A stretch of 64,000 nt of DNA, taken from contig NZ_AJWX01000005.1 in the NCBI RefSeq assembly GCF_000263855.1, forward strand, positions 62,001 through 126,000, read 5' to 3'. The DNA comes from Pseudomonas sp. M47T1. Its GTDB lineage: Bacteria > Pseudomonadota > Gammaproteobacteria > Pseudomonadales > Pseudomonadaceae. Made by a program: the position numbers and the translations under genes. Positions 35,354 through 45,980 of this stretch are shown here, piece after piece. Position 1 is the first letter of the stretch, and every line of letters starts with the position of its first letter. The notes under the pieces are model-generated. The model did not search any database and was not told the origin of the DNA. It saw only the letters and a list, made by a program, of their open reading frames with translations.

Positions 35354-36835
35354 ATGACGTCGAAAGCTGCCACCGGTATTACCGGTCTCGATGACATTCT
35401 GTGCGGCGGCCTTAGCCGCAGCCATATCTTTTTGCTTGAAGGCCAGCCCGGCGCCGGTAAAACCACCGTGGCCCTGCAGTTTTTACTGGCAGGCGCGGCG
35501 GCCGGTGAGCGCTGTCTGTACATTACCCTGTCGGAAACCCAACGCGAATTGCGCGAGGGCGCGCGCTCCCATGGGTGGGAGCTGGACGAACAGATTGAGG
35601 TGTTCGAACTGACGCCACCGGAAATGCTCCTGGACGCGCAGCAGCAACAGAGCCTGCTGTACTCCAGCGACCTGGAGCTGGGCGAAGCCACGCGGCAGAT
35701 TTTCGACGTGGTCGACCGCATCCGCCCCGAACGCGTGGTGCTCGACAGCCTGTCAGAGGTCCGGCTCCTGGCCCAGAGCTCGTTGCGCTACCGTCGGCAG
35801 ATCCTGGCCATCAAGCACTACTTCGCCCGCTACAACACCACGGTGCTGCTGCTGGACGACATGACCAGCGAACCGCTGGACAAAACCCTGCACAGCATCG
35901 CCCACGGCGTTATCCGCCTGGAAGAAAAAGCCCCCGATTACGGCGCCGAGCGCCGCCGCCTGCGCATCATGAAATACCGCGGGCAGAAATACCGCGGGGG
36001 TTATCACGACTTCACCATTCACCACGACGGCGTGCAGGTGTTCCCCCGCTTGGTGGCCGCCGAACATCGCGCCCATTACGAGCGCTCGCAACTGAGCAGC
36101 GGCATCGGCGGCCTGGACGCGTTGCTGGGCGGTGGCATCGAGAACGGCTCCAGCACCCTGATCCTGGGGCCGGCCGGCACCGGCAAATCGCTGATCGCCA
36201 TGGTGTTCGCCGCCGCCGCCGTGGCGCGTGGGGAGAAGGTCGCACTGTTCATTTTCGATGAAGAACTGGGGCTGCTGTTCGAGCGCATGCGCTACCTGGG
36301 CATCGACCTTGAGGCCATGCGGGCCAGCGGCGCCATGGTGGTGGAACAGGTGGACGCGGCCGAACTGTCACCCGGCGAATTCGCTCATCGGGTGCGCAGC
36401 AAGGTGGACGAACACCAGATCAAGACGGTGATCATCGACAGCATCAACGGCTACCAGGCAGCCATGATCGACGAAGGCTCACCGGTGATGCATATCCATG
36501 AGCTGCTGCTGTTCCTCAACCGCCGCGGCGCCGCCACCTTCATGACCGTGGCCCAGCAAGGGCTGGTGGGCGACATGAAGGCGCCCGTGGACCTCACCTA
36601 CCTGGCCGATACGGTGATCCTGTTGCGCTACTTCGAGGCCTTGGGCCAGGTGCGACGCGCCATGTCGGTGATCAAGAAACGCTACGGCGGCCATGAGGCG
36701 ACTATCCGTGAATACAAGATCAGTGGCGACGGCATGACCATCGGCGAACCCTTGCATGAGTTCCAAGGCGTGCTGCGCGGCGTGCCGACTTACGTGGGCG
36801 AAGGCAAACCTTTGCTTCAGGATCGCCAGCCGTGA
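35354..36835 (+). CDS. Double-domain KaiC-like ATPase
   Basis: A 493-residue protein with two RecA-like KaiC domains. CI has Walker A GQPGAGKTT (30-38) and CII has GPAGTGKS (272-279). In CI the usual catalytic EE pair is S60-E61 (ITLSETQ). In CII E303-E304 are kept (FDEELG). At the place of the S431/T432 autophosphorylation pair of Synechococcus KaiC there is T415-Y416 (DLTYLADT). The C-terminal loop and helix are present. The ATG at 35354 has GAGGA ten bases upstream. It overlaps the hybrid kinase gene by 4 nt, so KaiC-to-kinase signalling is likely. No kaiA or kaiB is nearby. Confidence 0.87.
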   Translation: MTSKAATGITGLDDILCGGLSRSHIFLLEGQPGAGKTTVALQFLLAGAAAGERCLYITLSETQRELREGARSHGWELDEQIEVFELTPPEMLLDAQQQQSLLYSSDLELGEATRQIFDVVDRIRPERVVLDSLSEVRLLAQSSLRYRRQILAIKHYFARYNTTVLLLDDMTSEPLDKTLHSIAHGVIRLEEKAPDYGAERRRLRIMKYRGQKYRGGYHDFTIHHDGVQVFPRLVAAEHRAHYERSQLSSGIGGLDALLGGGIENGSSTLILGPAGTGKSLIAMVFAAAAVARGEKVALFIFDEELGLLFERMRYLGIDLEAMRASGAMVVEQVDAAELSPGEFAHRVRSKVDEHQIKTVIIDSINGYQAAMIDEGSPVMHIHELLLFLNRRGAATFMTVAQQGLVGDMKAPVDLTYLADTVILLRYFEALGQVRRAMSVIKKRYGGHEATIREYKISGDGMTIGEPLHEFQGVLRGVPTYVGEGKPLLQDRQP

Positions 36836-38547
36836 GCCCACAAGCCCCGGCCCCCGAGCGCGCGATCATTCTCGCGCCGCTGGGCCGCGACAATCAGGTA
36901 GCCTTGTCGATTCTGGGCGAGGCCGGCTACAGCGGTTCGGCCGCCACCACCCTGGCCGACCTGTGCGCTCAGCTACAGGAGGGCGCCGGCATGGCCGTGA
37001 TCGCCGAGGAGGCGATCAATCACGTGGATCTGGCGCCGCTGTTGCAGCACTTGGTTGACCAGCCCGCCTGGTCGGATTTGCCCATTGTGCTGATGACCTA
37101 CCACGGCGGCCCGGACCACCCGCCCTCAATGCGCCTGGGCAAGCAGTTGGGCAACGTGACGTTCCTGGAGCGCCCCTTTCACCCGGTAGCCCTGGTCAGC
37201 CTGGTGAGTACCGCCATTCGCGGGCGCCGGCGCCAGTACGAGGCACGCGACCGCCTCAATGACCTGGGCGACAGCCAGCAACGCCTGCAAACCGCACTGA
37301 GCGCGGGGCAGCTGGGCGAAGAGCGCCTGCGCCAGCTCAATGAAACCCTGGAACAACAGGTAGAAGAGCGCACCGCGCAAATCACCCAGAACGAAGAAGC
37401 CCTGCGCCAGGCACAGAAAATGGAAGCCGTGGGCCAGTTGACCGGCGGCATCGCCCACGACTTCAACAACATGCTCACCGGCATCATCGGCAGCCTGGAA
37501 ATGATACGCCGGCGCCTGGCCCGCGGCCGAACCCAGGACCTGGATAATCTGATCGAACTGGGGGTCACCTCGGCCAACCGCGCCGCCGGCCTGACCCACC
37601 GATTGCTGGCTTTCTCGCGGCGCCAGTCGCTGGACAGCCAGCCGGTGCAGATGAACCGCCTGGTGGTGGCCATGGACGAGCTGCTGCAACGCAGCCTGGA
37701 TGAAAGCATTCGCCTGAAGATGCAACTGGGCAGCGACCTGTGGGTGGCCGAGGCCGACCCGCATCAACTGGAAAGCGCCCTGCTGAACCTGGTGATCAAC
37801 GCCCGCGACGCCATGCCCAATGGCGGCGAACTGGTGGTGGAAACACGCAACCAGCACCTGGATGCACGCTTTATCCAGGGCCAAAGCAACCTGCCGGAGG
37901 GTGACTACGTGTGCCTGAGCGTGCGCGACAACGGCTGCGGTATGCCCCAGAGCGTGATCAGCCGCGCGTTCGATCCGTTTTTCACCACCAAACCCATTGG
38001 CCAGGGCACGGGCCTTGGGCTGTCGATGATCTACGGTTTCAGCAAACAATCCAGGGGCCATGTGGCCATCGACAGCCACATTGGCAAAGGCACCACGGTC
38101 AGCCTCTACCTGCCTCGGTTCAAGGGCGAGTTGCCCGAGCAGGCCGGCACGCCGGCCATCCGCTCACGGCGCGCGCGCTCGGGGGAAACCGTGCTGATCG
38201 TAGAGGATGACAGTGCCGTGCGGTTGCTGGTGTGCGAAGTACTGCGCGAACTGGGCTACACCTGGATCGAAGCCGCCGACTCGGCCAGCGCCCTGCCCTT
38301 GCTCAGTTCACCGCAGCGCATCGACCTGCTGATCAGCGACGTAGGCTTGCCCGGTGGCATGAACGGCCGACAGCTGGCCGAGATCGGCCGTCAATTGCGC
38401 CCGGGGCTCAAGGTGCTGTTCATCACCGGCTATGCCGAACACGCGGCGGTACGTGGCGGTTTCCTGGACCCTGGCATGCAGATGATCACCAAGCCGTTTG
38501 CCTTCGAACTGCTGACCAGCAAAGTGCGCGAGATGATCGAAGCCTGA
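36832..38547 (+). CDS. Hybrid histidine kinase with N-terminal pseudo-receiver
   Basis: A 571-residue cytoplasmic protein. Residues 10-130 fold like a receiver, but the phospho-acceptor Asp position appears to be Glu (AVIAEE, 55-60) and the KP motif reads RP (FLERPF). Then come a coiled coil (145-195), HisKA with H209 (GGIAHDFNN), HATPase (N323, [14 protein letters not shown]) and a true C-terminal receiver with D503 ([10 protein letters not shown]). It starts at GTG, overlapping kaiC by 4 nt. It may read KaiC state as SasA or CikA do in cyanobacteria (inference) and end in phosphotransfer to response regulators in the facing operon. Confidence 0.87.
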   Translation: MSPQAPAPERAIILAPLGRDNQVALSILGEAGYSGSAATTLADLCAQLQEGAGMAVIAEEAINHVDLAPLLQHLVDQPAWSDLPIVLMTYHGGPDHPPSMRLGKQLGNVTFLERPFHPVALVSLVSTAIRGRRRQYEARDRLNDLGDSQQRLQTALSAGQLGEERLRQLNETLEQQVEERTAQITQNEEALRQAQKMEAVGQLTGGIAHDFNNMLTGIIGSLEMIRRRLARGRTQDLDNLIELGVTSANRAAGLTHRLLAFSRRQSLDSQPVQMNRLVVAMDELLQRSLDESIRLKMQLGSDLWVAEADPHQLESALLNLVINARDAMPNGGELVVETRNQHLDARFIQGQSNLPEGDYVCLSVRDNGCGMPQSVISRAFDPFFTTKPIGQGTGLGLSMIYGFSKQSRGHVAIDSHIGKGTTVSLYLPRFKGELPEQAGTPAIRSRRARSGETVLIVEDDSAVRLLVCEVLRELGYTWIEAADSASALPLLSSPQRIDLLISDVGLPGGMNGRQLAEIGRQLRPGLKVLFITGYAEHAAVRGGFLDPGMQMITKPFAFELLTSKVREMIEA

Positions 38548-38602
38548 TACCGCGTTCTATTGGCCACTGCGTTTTGACCGCTACCTGGTAGCCGCTGCGG
38601 GG

Positions 38603-38980
38603 TCAGACCAGCAGCTTCTGGATCTGCTCGCCCAGGGTGTCGAGATCGAACGGCTTGGCCAGGATCGGCGCTTTACGCGTGATAGGGCTGTCAGTGTCGA
38701 TGATTTCCTGCGGGTAGCCGCTGATGAAAATCACCTTCAGCTCCGGTCGCAATTTAAGCGCCGGCTCGGCGATCTGCACGCCGGAGATACCGCCCGGCAG
38801 GCGGAAGTCAGTGACCATCAGGTCCAGGTGTGGTTTACGGGCCAAAATATCGAATGCTTCCTCACCGTCCTTCGCTTCCAGCACGTGGTAACCCTCGCCA
38901 CGCAGGAAATCGGACAACACCATCAGAATCGAGGGTTCATCCTCGACAATCAGGACTACGTCTTGTGCATCTTCACTCAT
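38603..38980 (-). CDS. Single-domain response regulator
   Basis: A 125-residue CheY-like receiver with acidic pocket E13-D14 (IVEDEPS), phospho-acceptor D58 (LMVTDFRLPGGISG) and the KP motif (LAKPFDLDTL). No output domain. It is the last gene of the minus-strand kinase/CheRB operon, 79 bp after the receiver-kinase gene. It is probably a diffusible phospho-carrier. The start at 38980 begins MSEDAQDVVLIVEDE; an upstream ATG lacks homology. Confidence 0.85.
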   Translation of the reverse strand: MSEDAQDVVLIVEDEPSILMVLSDFLRGEGYHVLEAKDGEEAFDILARKPHLDLMVTDFRLPGGISGVQIAEPALKLRPELKVIFISGYPQEIIDTDSPITRKAPILAKPFDLDTLGEQIQKLLV

Positions 38981-39059
38981 GGTAACGCCTATGTACTTTT
39001 GGGTTGGCTGCCTATACGACCGTGGCAACCAGCAGAGGTTGCGTGCCGTTGGGCGAATC

Positions 39060-40244
39060 CTACATCGGCAGGCAGACGGTAAACGTCGACCCTTCACCCA
39101 GCGCGCTGTTCACTGTGATCGACCCACCATGGGCCACCACAATCTGCTCGGAAATGAACAGCCCCAAGCCCAGCCCCGCCACTACATGGGTGGCCGAGAC
39201 CCGCTCGAACTGCTGGAAGATACGCGCCTGGTTTTCCTTGCTGATGCCGATGCCATGGTCGCGAACCTCCACCAGGGCGGCGCCCTTGTGGGCGTACACG
39301 CTGACTTCGATGGGCCCGCGGCCGCCGTAGCGCAGGGCGTTGGACACCAGGTTGGAAATCACCTGTTCCACCCGGAACTCGTCCCAGGTGCCCACAACCG
39401 GCTCGGTGGCGTGCAGGCTGATGGTGCATTCGGCGGCGGCGACCTGCGGGGCAAAATTGTCCACCAGGTTGGCCACCAACTGGGTCAGGTCGAACTCGCT
39501 GGGGCGAATCGACAGCTTGCCGGTACGAATGCGTGACACATCGAGCATATCTTCTATCAGGCGAATCAGGCTCTGGATCTGTCGCTCGTCGCGCTCCACC
39601 ATGCCGCGCATCTTGTCCAGGCTGAACGCGTCGGCGTTGTCCCGAGCCAAGTGCAGCTTGCGCAGTTGGGTTTCCAGGATCAGCCCATTGAGCGGCGTGC
39701 GCACTTCATGGGAGACGATGGACATGAAGTCGTCGCGCATGCGCACCGCGTGCTGCAATTCGTTCTGGGTGGCTTGCAGTTTTTTCAGCAGCACTTCCTG
39801 TTCCTGGCGGCTGCGCTCCAGGGCATCGAGTTGCTCCTTGAGGGCTTTGCGCTGGGAGTACAGGTCGACAAACACACTGACCTTGCTTTTCACCGCATGG
39901 ATTTCCAGCGGCTTGTGCAAAAAGTCCACCGCCCCGCTTTCATAGCCCTTGAAGGCGTAGTTCAGCTCACGCCCCGCGGCGCTGACAAAGACGATGGGGA
40001 TGCTCTTGGTCTTTTCCGTACCGCGCATCAGCTCGGCCAGCTCAAAGCCGTTCATGCCCGGCATCTGCACATCCAGGATGGCCAAGGCGAATTCGTGTTG
40101 CAACAGCAGCGACAAGGCCTCGTCGGCCGAGAGTGCTTTGTGCACTTCGCGGTCGTCGGCCTTGATCAGCGCTTCGAGGGCCAGCAGGTTTTCTGGCAGG
40201 TCATCGACGATCAGCAGTTTGGCTTTTTTTATCGGGCTTGACAT
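39060..40244 (-). CDS. Receiver-histidine kinase hybrid
   Basis: A 394-residue protein with an N-terminal receiver (D58 in LAILDVQMPGMNG), a coiled coil (about 115-165), HisKA with H179 (IVSHEVRTPLNG) and HATPase (NLVSNALRYGG, DHGIGI, GLGLGLF). No membrane segment. The receiver before the kinase suggests that it is itself regulated by phosphorylation from the large kinase upstream. It overlaps cheB by 16 nt. Confidence 0.87.
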   Translation of the reverse strand: MSSPIKKAKLLIVDDLPENLLALEALIKADDREVHKALSADEALSLLLQHEFALAILDVQMPGMNGFELAELMRGTEKTKSIPIVFVSAAGRELNYAFKGYESGAVDFLHKPLEIHAVKSKVSVFVDLYSQRKALKEQLDALERSRQEQEVLLKKLQATQNELQHAVRMRDDFMSIVSHEVRTPLNGLILETQLRKLHLARDNADAFSLDKMRGMVERDERQIQSLIRLIEDMLDVSRIRTGKLSIRPSEFDLTQLVANLVDNFAPQVAAAECTISLHATEPVVGTWDEFRVEQVISNLVSNALRYGGRGPIEVSVYAHKGAALVEVRDHGIGISKENQARIFQQFERVSATHVVAGLGLGLFISEQIVVAHGGSITVNSALGEGSTFTVCLPM

Positions 40245-40818
40245 GCGCTATGTTCCAGCTCGGCGAGCAATGAGCCTATGCCGTTCAATGGGAGAATATG
40301 GTCGGGCCGGCGTAACTTGAGCGCCGCTTCTGGCATGATCGCCACGCGCGCCTCGGCCGGGTCCTGGACAATGGTCAGACCGCCGCGTTCGCCAATCGTT
40401 GCCAGGCCACGCGCACCGTCTTCGTTGGCGCCGGTCAGCAGCACCCCGATCAGGCGCGGGCCGTAGGCGTCGGCAGCCGATTCGAACAGCATGTCGATGG
40501 AGGGGCGCGAGTAATGCACCCGCTCCTCCTGGCTCAACGACAGGCTGCGGTCCTGTTCCACCGACAGGTGATACCCGGGGCCGGCGAAATAAAACATCCC
40601 TGCTTGTATGTCTTCCTTGTCCACGGCCTCCTTGGCCGCGCGGTGCATGCGCCGGGCGAACACTTCGGCCAGTTGACTGTGACGGTCGTCGGGCAGGTGC
40701 AGCACGGTCAGCACCGGCAGGGCGAAACTGGGCGGTAGCAAGCCGTACACGCGCAACAGCGCTTCCACGCCACCGGCGGACGCGCCTACTACCACGGCTT
40801 CGTACGGCGCGGCGCGGT

Positions 40819-40822
<4 letters not shown>
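40229..40822 (-). CDS. CheB-type methylesterase domain protein lacking a receiver
   Basis: A 197-residue protein consisting only of the CheB catalytic domain, with triad S15 (VGASAGG), H42 (VLHLPDD) and D135 (TGANEDGARG); the spacing matches full-length CheB. Normal CheB has a regulatory receiver of about 140 residues in front, and here it is missing. It overlaps cheR by 4 nt and the receiver-kinase by 16 nt. No chemoreceptor, CheA or CheW is in the window, so the methylated substrate is unclear. Confidence 0.87.
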
Positions 40823-41643
<821 letters not shown>

Positions 41644-41674
41644 GGACGATGGCCTTGTTCAACGGGGTCCTGCA

Positions 41675-44600
41675 CTAAATGCGCTCCAACTGTGGCAACC
41701 ACACGCGTATCAGCGAAAACAGCCGATCCAGGTCGATGGGCTTGGCCAGGTAATCGTTAGCGCCCGCCTGCAGGCAGCGCTCCTGGTCGTCCTTCATGGC
41801 CTTGGCGGTCACGGCGATGATCGGCAGCTTGCGCCAGCGCGTGTCCTTGCGGATCTCGCGGGTGGCTTCATAGCCGTCCATTTCCGGCATCATCACGTCC
41901 ATCAGCACCAGGTCGATGTCTTGCACTTCATTGAGTTTGTCGATGGCCTCACGGCCGTTGCGACCGATTTCCACGATCGCGCCCTTGTGCTCCAGGGCAC
42001 TGGTGAGGGCGAAGATGTTGCGTACGTCGTCGTCCACCACCAGAATCTTGCGCCCCTCGAAGACCTTGTCGCGGCTGCGCGCAGTCTTGAGCATCTTCTG
42101 TCTTTCCTGAGACAGCTGGGATTCGACTTTGTGCAGAAAAAGTGTCACTTCGTCGAGCAGGCGCTCGGGCGAGCGAGCGCCCTTGATGATAATGGAGCGC
42201 GAATACTTGAGCAGCTCGGCCTCCTCGTCACGGGTCATGTTGCGCCCGGTGTAGACGATCACCGGCGGGAACGCGCAGATTTCCTCGGTGGACATGCGTT
42301 TTAGCAGGTCGTTGCCCTGCATGTCCGGCAGTTTGAGGTCGATGATCATGCAGTCGTAAACATTGTCGCGCAGCAGGTCCAGGGCCTCCTGGGCCAAGCC
42401 CACCGCAGTGATCTCGATGTCTTCGTCGCCAATCAGGCGGGCAATGCTTTCGCGTTGCAGGTCGTCGTCTTCCACCAGCAGGATGCGCTTGAGCTTCTGC
42501 GTGAGCTTGGCTTCCAGACGGCCGAACACCTGCTTGAGCTCGTCACGGGTGGTGGGTTTCACCGCATAGCCCACCGCACCCATGTGCATGGCCGCCTCCA
42601 CGCGGTCTTCCACAGAAATCACGTGCACCGGGATGTGACGGGTGGCCGGCAGCTCCTTGAGGCGTTGCAGCACGGTGAGGCCAGAATGGTCGGGCAAGCG
42701 CATGTCCAGCAGGATGGCGTCGGGCACGAACTGTGCGGCCAGGTTGAAGCCTTCGTCGGCGCCATGGGCCACCAGGCAGTGGTAATTCAGCTCGTGGGCC
42801 AGGTCGAACAGGATACGGGCGAAATTGGGTTCGTCCTCGATCACCAAAATGCAGCGGCGCTGGAACGGCCCCTGCTCGCGGTCGTCGGGGAAGCGCGCGA
42901 TCACCACGTCCGGCACCAACACAGGCGCAGGCTCGCTGGGGGCGCTGTAGGCTGGCTGCAGGACCATGGGCGCCGGGTGCACCTCTTCGCGCTCGGCCTC
43001 TTCATAGCGCTGCGGCAGTATCAGGGTGAACTCGCTGCCCTTGCCCAGGCTGCTGCTGACGCTGATGTAGCCACCCAGCAGGTTGGCCAGGTCGCGGGAA
43101 ATCGACAGGCCCAGGCCGGTACCGCCGTAACGGCGGTTGGTGGTGCCATCGGCCTGGCGGAAGGCCTCGAAAATGGCCTGTTGCTGGTCGCTGGCAACAC
43201 CAATGCCGGTGTCGCGCACGTGGAACGCGATGCCGTTGTCCGGCTGCGGCGCCACACTCAAGGTTACCTGGCCGTGCTCGGTGAACTTCAGGGCGTTGGA
43301 CAACAGGTTCTTGAGAATCTGCTCCACGCGCTGGCGGTCGGTGAACAGCATGGTCGGCGCGCCTTCCAGCAGTTCCACGGAAAACGCCAGGTTCTTGTCG
43401 GCCGCCAGCGGCTCGAACAGGGTGCGCAGGCCATCGACCAGGCGCGCGGTGCTGGTGTTTTCCGGGCGCACGTCCAACTTGCCGGCCTCGACCTTGGAAA
43501 TGTCGAGAATGTCGTTGATCAGGTTGAGCAGGTCGTTGCCGGCCGAATAGATCGACTCGGCGAACTTGACCTGCTCGCCCGTGAGGTTTTCCTCGGCGTT
43601 CTCGGCCAGCAGCTTGGCCAGAATCAGCGAGCTGTTGAGCGGCGTGCGCAGCTCATGAGACATGTTGGCGAGGAATTCGGACTTGTACTTGCTGGAGCGC
43701 TGCAGCTCTTCGGCGCGCTCTTCCAGCTCCACCTGGGCGCGGTTGAGCTCCAGGTTCTTGGCATCCAGAGCATCGCGCTGCTCGGCCAGGGCGTCGGTGC
43801 GCTCGGCCAATTGCTCATTGGTCTGTTCCAGCTCGGCCTGCTGGGTTTCCAGGTGCGCCTGAGACTCCTTGAGCACCCGCGACTGCTCTTCGAGCTCTTC
43901 GTTGGCGGTCTTGAGTTCTTCCTGCTGCACTTGCAGCTCTTCGTTGAGCTGCTGGGTCTCGGCCAGCACTTCCTGCAGGCGCTGGCGGTAACGGGCCGCC
44001 TCGATGGAGGTGCCGATGTTGCTGGCCAGCAGCTCCAGCAGCTCGGCGTCGCGGTCGGTCAGGGGGCGCAGGAAGCCCAGCTCGACCACGCCATTGATGC
44101 CGTCGTCATTGTGGGTGGGCACGATCAGCACGCTGTGGGGCAGGCCTTCGCCAAGGCCCGAGGCGAACTTGAAATAGTCCTGGGGCAAGTCGTCCAGCCG
44201 CACCAGGCGACCGTTCTGGGCAACCTGGCCGATCACCCCTTCACCGTTGATGATAACCTGGTCGCGGTTTTCCTGCTCGCGGGAGAAGCCATAGCTGGCC
44301 ACCCGGCGCAGGCTGCCGTGCTCTTCACGCACATAGACAGCGGCCACCACGCTGCCCAGGTAATTGGAGAAGAACTGCAGAATATTGCGCCCCAGCATTT
44401 GCAGGGTCAGCTGCCCCAGCACCTGCTCGGCCAGCTGAGTCTGGCCGGTTCGCAGCCAGGCCTGGGCTTCCAGGCGCTCGGAACTGCGGCGCTGGGCGTC
44501 GAGGTTTTCCCCGTAAGTGGTGGAAAGGCTGACCATGTCGCGGCGGCCGAAAAACGCCAGGGCCGCGCTGATCAGCACCAGGAACAGGATGTAGAGGGTG

Positions 44601-45169
44601 ACCGACAGGGTAATGGTGTGGGACACATCTTCGCTGCGTTGAATGCGCAGGCTGTGTTCCATAGCGATGAAGTCTTCGAATTCACCACGAATCGCGTCGG
44701 TGAGGCGCTTGCCACGACCGGTCTGCACCACCGACGAGTAATCGCCGGTGCTGCGCTTCATGTCGATCATGGTCTGCGAGTAGTTCAGCCACTCTTTCTG
44801 CAGGGCCATGATGCGGGTCAGGCGGTCCACCTGGGTGTTGTTGTCGGCCACCAGTTCTTTCAGCGCCGGTACCTCGGCCGCCAGGCGCGGCTTGGCCAGC
44901 TCGAAGGGGTCCAGGTAGTCTTCCTTGCCACTGAGCAGGTAACCGCGCATGCCGGTTTCCATATCAATGGACAGCTTGGCCACTTCGTTGGCGTTGTTGA
45001 TGACCCGGTCGGTGTGCTCCACCCAATCGATGGTATTCATCAGGTAGGCGATAATGCCCACGAACACTACACCGCTCAGCAGGCCCACGCCCAACGGCAG
45101 ACTGACGTTGCGCGTCAGCAGCTTGCGGAAACTTTGCTCATCGATGCTGGAGGGTTTGCTCATGTCCAT
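41675..45169 (-). CDS. CHASE3-GAF hybrid histidine kinase with three receivers
   Basis: A 1164-residue protein from the ATG at 45169 (another at 45163). In order: TM1 (23-43), periplasmic CHASE3 (45-185; ETGMRGYLLSGKEDYLDPF), TM2 (186-207), GAF (about 245-395), a long coiled coil (396-495), HisKA with H505 (MSHELRTPLN), HATPase (NLLSNALKF, DTGIGV, GTGLGLS) and receivers with D822, D944 and D1091. It heads the minus-strand operon with cheR, cheB, a receiver-kinase and a response regulator. An open frame to 45574 has no homology in its first 135 codons. Confidence 0.87.
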   Translation of the reverse strand: MDMSKPSSIDEQSFRKLLTRNVSLPLGVGLLSGVVFVGIIAYLMNTIDWVEHTDRVINNANEVAKLSIDMETGMRGYLLSGKEDYLDPFELAKPRLAAEVPALKELVADNNTQVDRLTRIMALQKEWLNYSQTMIDMKRSTGDYSSVVQTGRGKRLTDAIRGEFEDFIAMEHSLRIQRSEDVSHTITLSVTLYILFLVLISAALAFFGRRDMVSLSTTYGENLDAQRRSSERLEAQAWLRTGQTQLAEQVLGQLTLQMLGRNILQFFSNYLGSVVAAVYVREEHGSLRRVASYGFSREQENRDQVIINGEGVIGQVAQNGRLVRLDDLPQDYFKFASGLGEGLPHSVLIVPTHNDDGINGVVELGFLRPLTDRDAELLELLASNIGTSIEAARYRQRLQEVLAETQQLNEELQVQQEELKTANEELEEQSRVLKESQAHLETQQAELEQTNEQLAERTDALAEQRDALDAKNLELNRAQVELEERAEELQRSSKYKSEFLANMSHELRTPLNSSLILAKLLAENAEENLTGEQVKFAESIYSAGNDLLNLINDILDISKVEAGKLDVRPENTSTARLVDGLRTLFEPLAADKNLAFSVELLEGAPTMLFTDRQRVEQILKNLLSNALKFTEHGQVTLSVAPQPDNGIAFHVRDTGIGVASDQQQAIFEAFRQADGTTNRRYGGTGLGLSISRDLANLLGGYISVSSSLGKGSEFTLILPQRYEEAEREEVHPAPMVLQPAYSAPSEPAPVLVPDVVIARFPDDREQGPFQRRCILVIEDEPNFARILFDLAHELNYHCLVAHGADEGFNLAAQFVPDAILLDMRLPDHSGLTVLQRLKELPATRHIPVHVISVEDRVEAAMHMGAVGYAVKPTTRDELKQVFGRLEAKLTQKLKRILLVEDDDLQRESIARLIGDEDIEITAVGLAQEALDLLRDNVYDCMIIDLKLPDMQGNDLLKRMSTEEICAFPPVIVYTGRNMTRDEEAELLKYSRSIIIKGARSPERLLDEVTLFLHKVESQLSQERQKMLKTARSRDKVFEGRKILVVDDDVRNIFALTSALEHKGAIVEIGRNGREAIDKLNEVQDIDLVLMDVMMPEMDGYEATREIRKDTRWRKLPIIAVTAKAMKDDQERCLQAGANDYLAKPIDLDRLFSLIRVWLPQLERI

Positions 45170-45552
45170 GCGCCCGGGTCTGGTGGTAAAACGGCAGAGT
45201 TTGCCGGAAATCCACATAAAAGGTCCAAAATTTCCCACATCATCGTAAGAAATTTCGCTTTTAACATTCCGTGTTCCCTTACCCTTTCTAGAAGGCGGCC
45301 GGGGTTTTGGCCAGTGGCGGCGGGCGTATTTTGCGATTTGACCATAGGGCCTGTAGCAGCGGCCGTCAGGCCGGGTAGCGGCTACAGGGCCTGCCTTGGT
45401 TGCATCTACCCACCACGCCGGTATCCTTGCCGAGCAGTTTTTTACGATTTGGCCTCCCCTACCACGGAACTTGCCAGCCCACCCGCTTACTATTAGAGAC
45501 CGGCGGCGCATATCCCGCGCCCTGCCCCTTGCCACCGCCCAGGACTGCTCCA
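45170..45552. other. Divergent regulatory gap with direct and inverted repeats
   Basis: This 383-bp gap separates the large kinase from the divergent response regulator. It contains 15-base direct repeats at 45329-45343 and 45440-45454 (TTTT-R-CGATTTG-R-CC, 13 of 15 identical) and, between them, CCTGTAGC (45350-45357) inverted as GCTACAGG (45381-45388). AAATTT occurs twice near 45227-45256. No gene is seen. Confidence 0.5.
45350..45388. repeat. CCTGTAGC inverted repeat
   Basis: CCTGTAGC (45350-45357) and GCTACAGG (45381-45388) form an 8-bp stem around GC-rich sequence, resembling Pseudomonas extragenic palindromes with CTGTAGCAGCGGC ends. A similar CTGTAGCAGCG begins at 59430. Confidence 0.5.
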
Positions 45553-45918
45553 ATGCCAGAAGCCACCGCCGCAACCATTCTTGTCGTCGAGGATGACTCG
45601 ATCGTGCGCATGTTGATCGTCGACGTGCTGGAGGAGCTGGAATACACGGTACTGGAAGCCGCCAACGGCTTGGAGGCGTTGGCTATTCTGGAAAGTGACG
45701 CGGTCATCGACCTGATGATGACCGACCAGGGCCTGCCTGACACGCCAGGCACCGAACTCGCCGTCAAAGCACGCAAACTGCGCTCTGACCTGCGCGTGCT
45801 GTTCGCCAGCGGCTACGCCGAAAACATCCAGGTAGCGGCCGACATGCACATCATCGGCAAGCCCTTCTCCATCGACCAACTGCGCGACAAGGTCAAGGCC
45901 GTGCTCGCACAGCGCTGA
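45553..45918 (+). CDS. Single-domain response regulator
   Basis: A 121-residue CheY-like receiver: acidic pocket E13-D14-D15 (VVEDDS), acceptor D58 (DLMMTDQGLPDTPG) and KP motif (IIGKPFSIDQL). AGGA at 45541-45544 supports the ATG at 45553. It is divergent from the large hybrid kinase and is a likely phosphotransfer partner in the same network. Confidence 0.85.
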   Translation: MPEATAATILVVEDDSIVRMLIVDVLEELEYTVLEAANGLEALAILESDAVIDLMMTDQGLPDTPGTELAVKARKLRSDLRVLFASGYAENIQVAADMHIIGKPFSIDQLRDKVKAVLAQR

Positions 45919-45980
45919 TCCACGCAGGCGGGCACTGTGATCTAATAGCCGGCTTTTTCGCCTGCCCGGAACCACTGCCC

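Noticed and set aside
42455..45496. A 1013-codon open frame on the plus strand antisense to the large kinase
   Set aside because: It is an antisense mirror of a GC-rich gene. The composition (His-, Gln- and Val-rich) is typical of such shadows, while the minus-strand frame has full domain homology.
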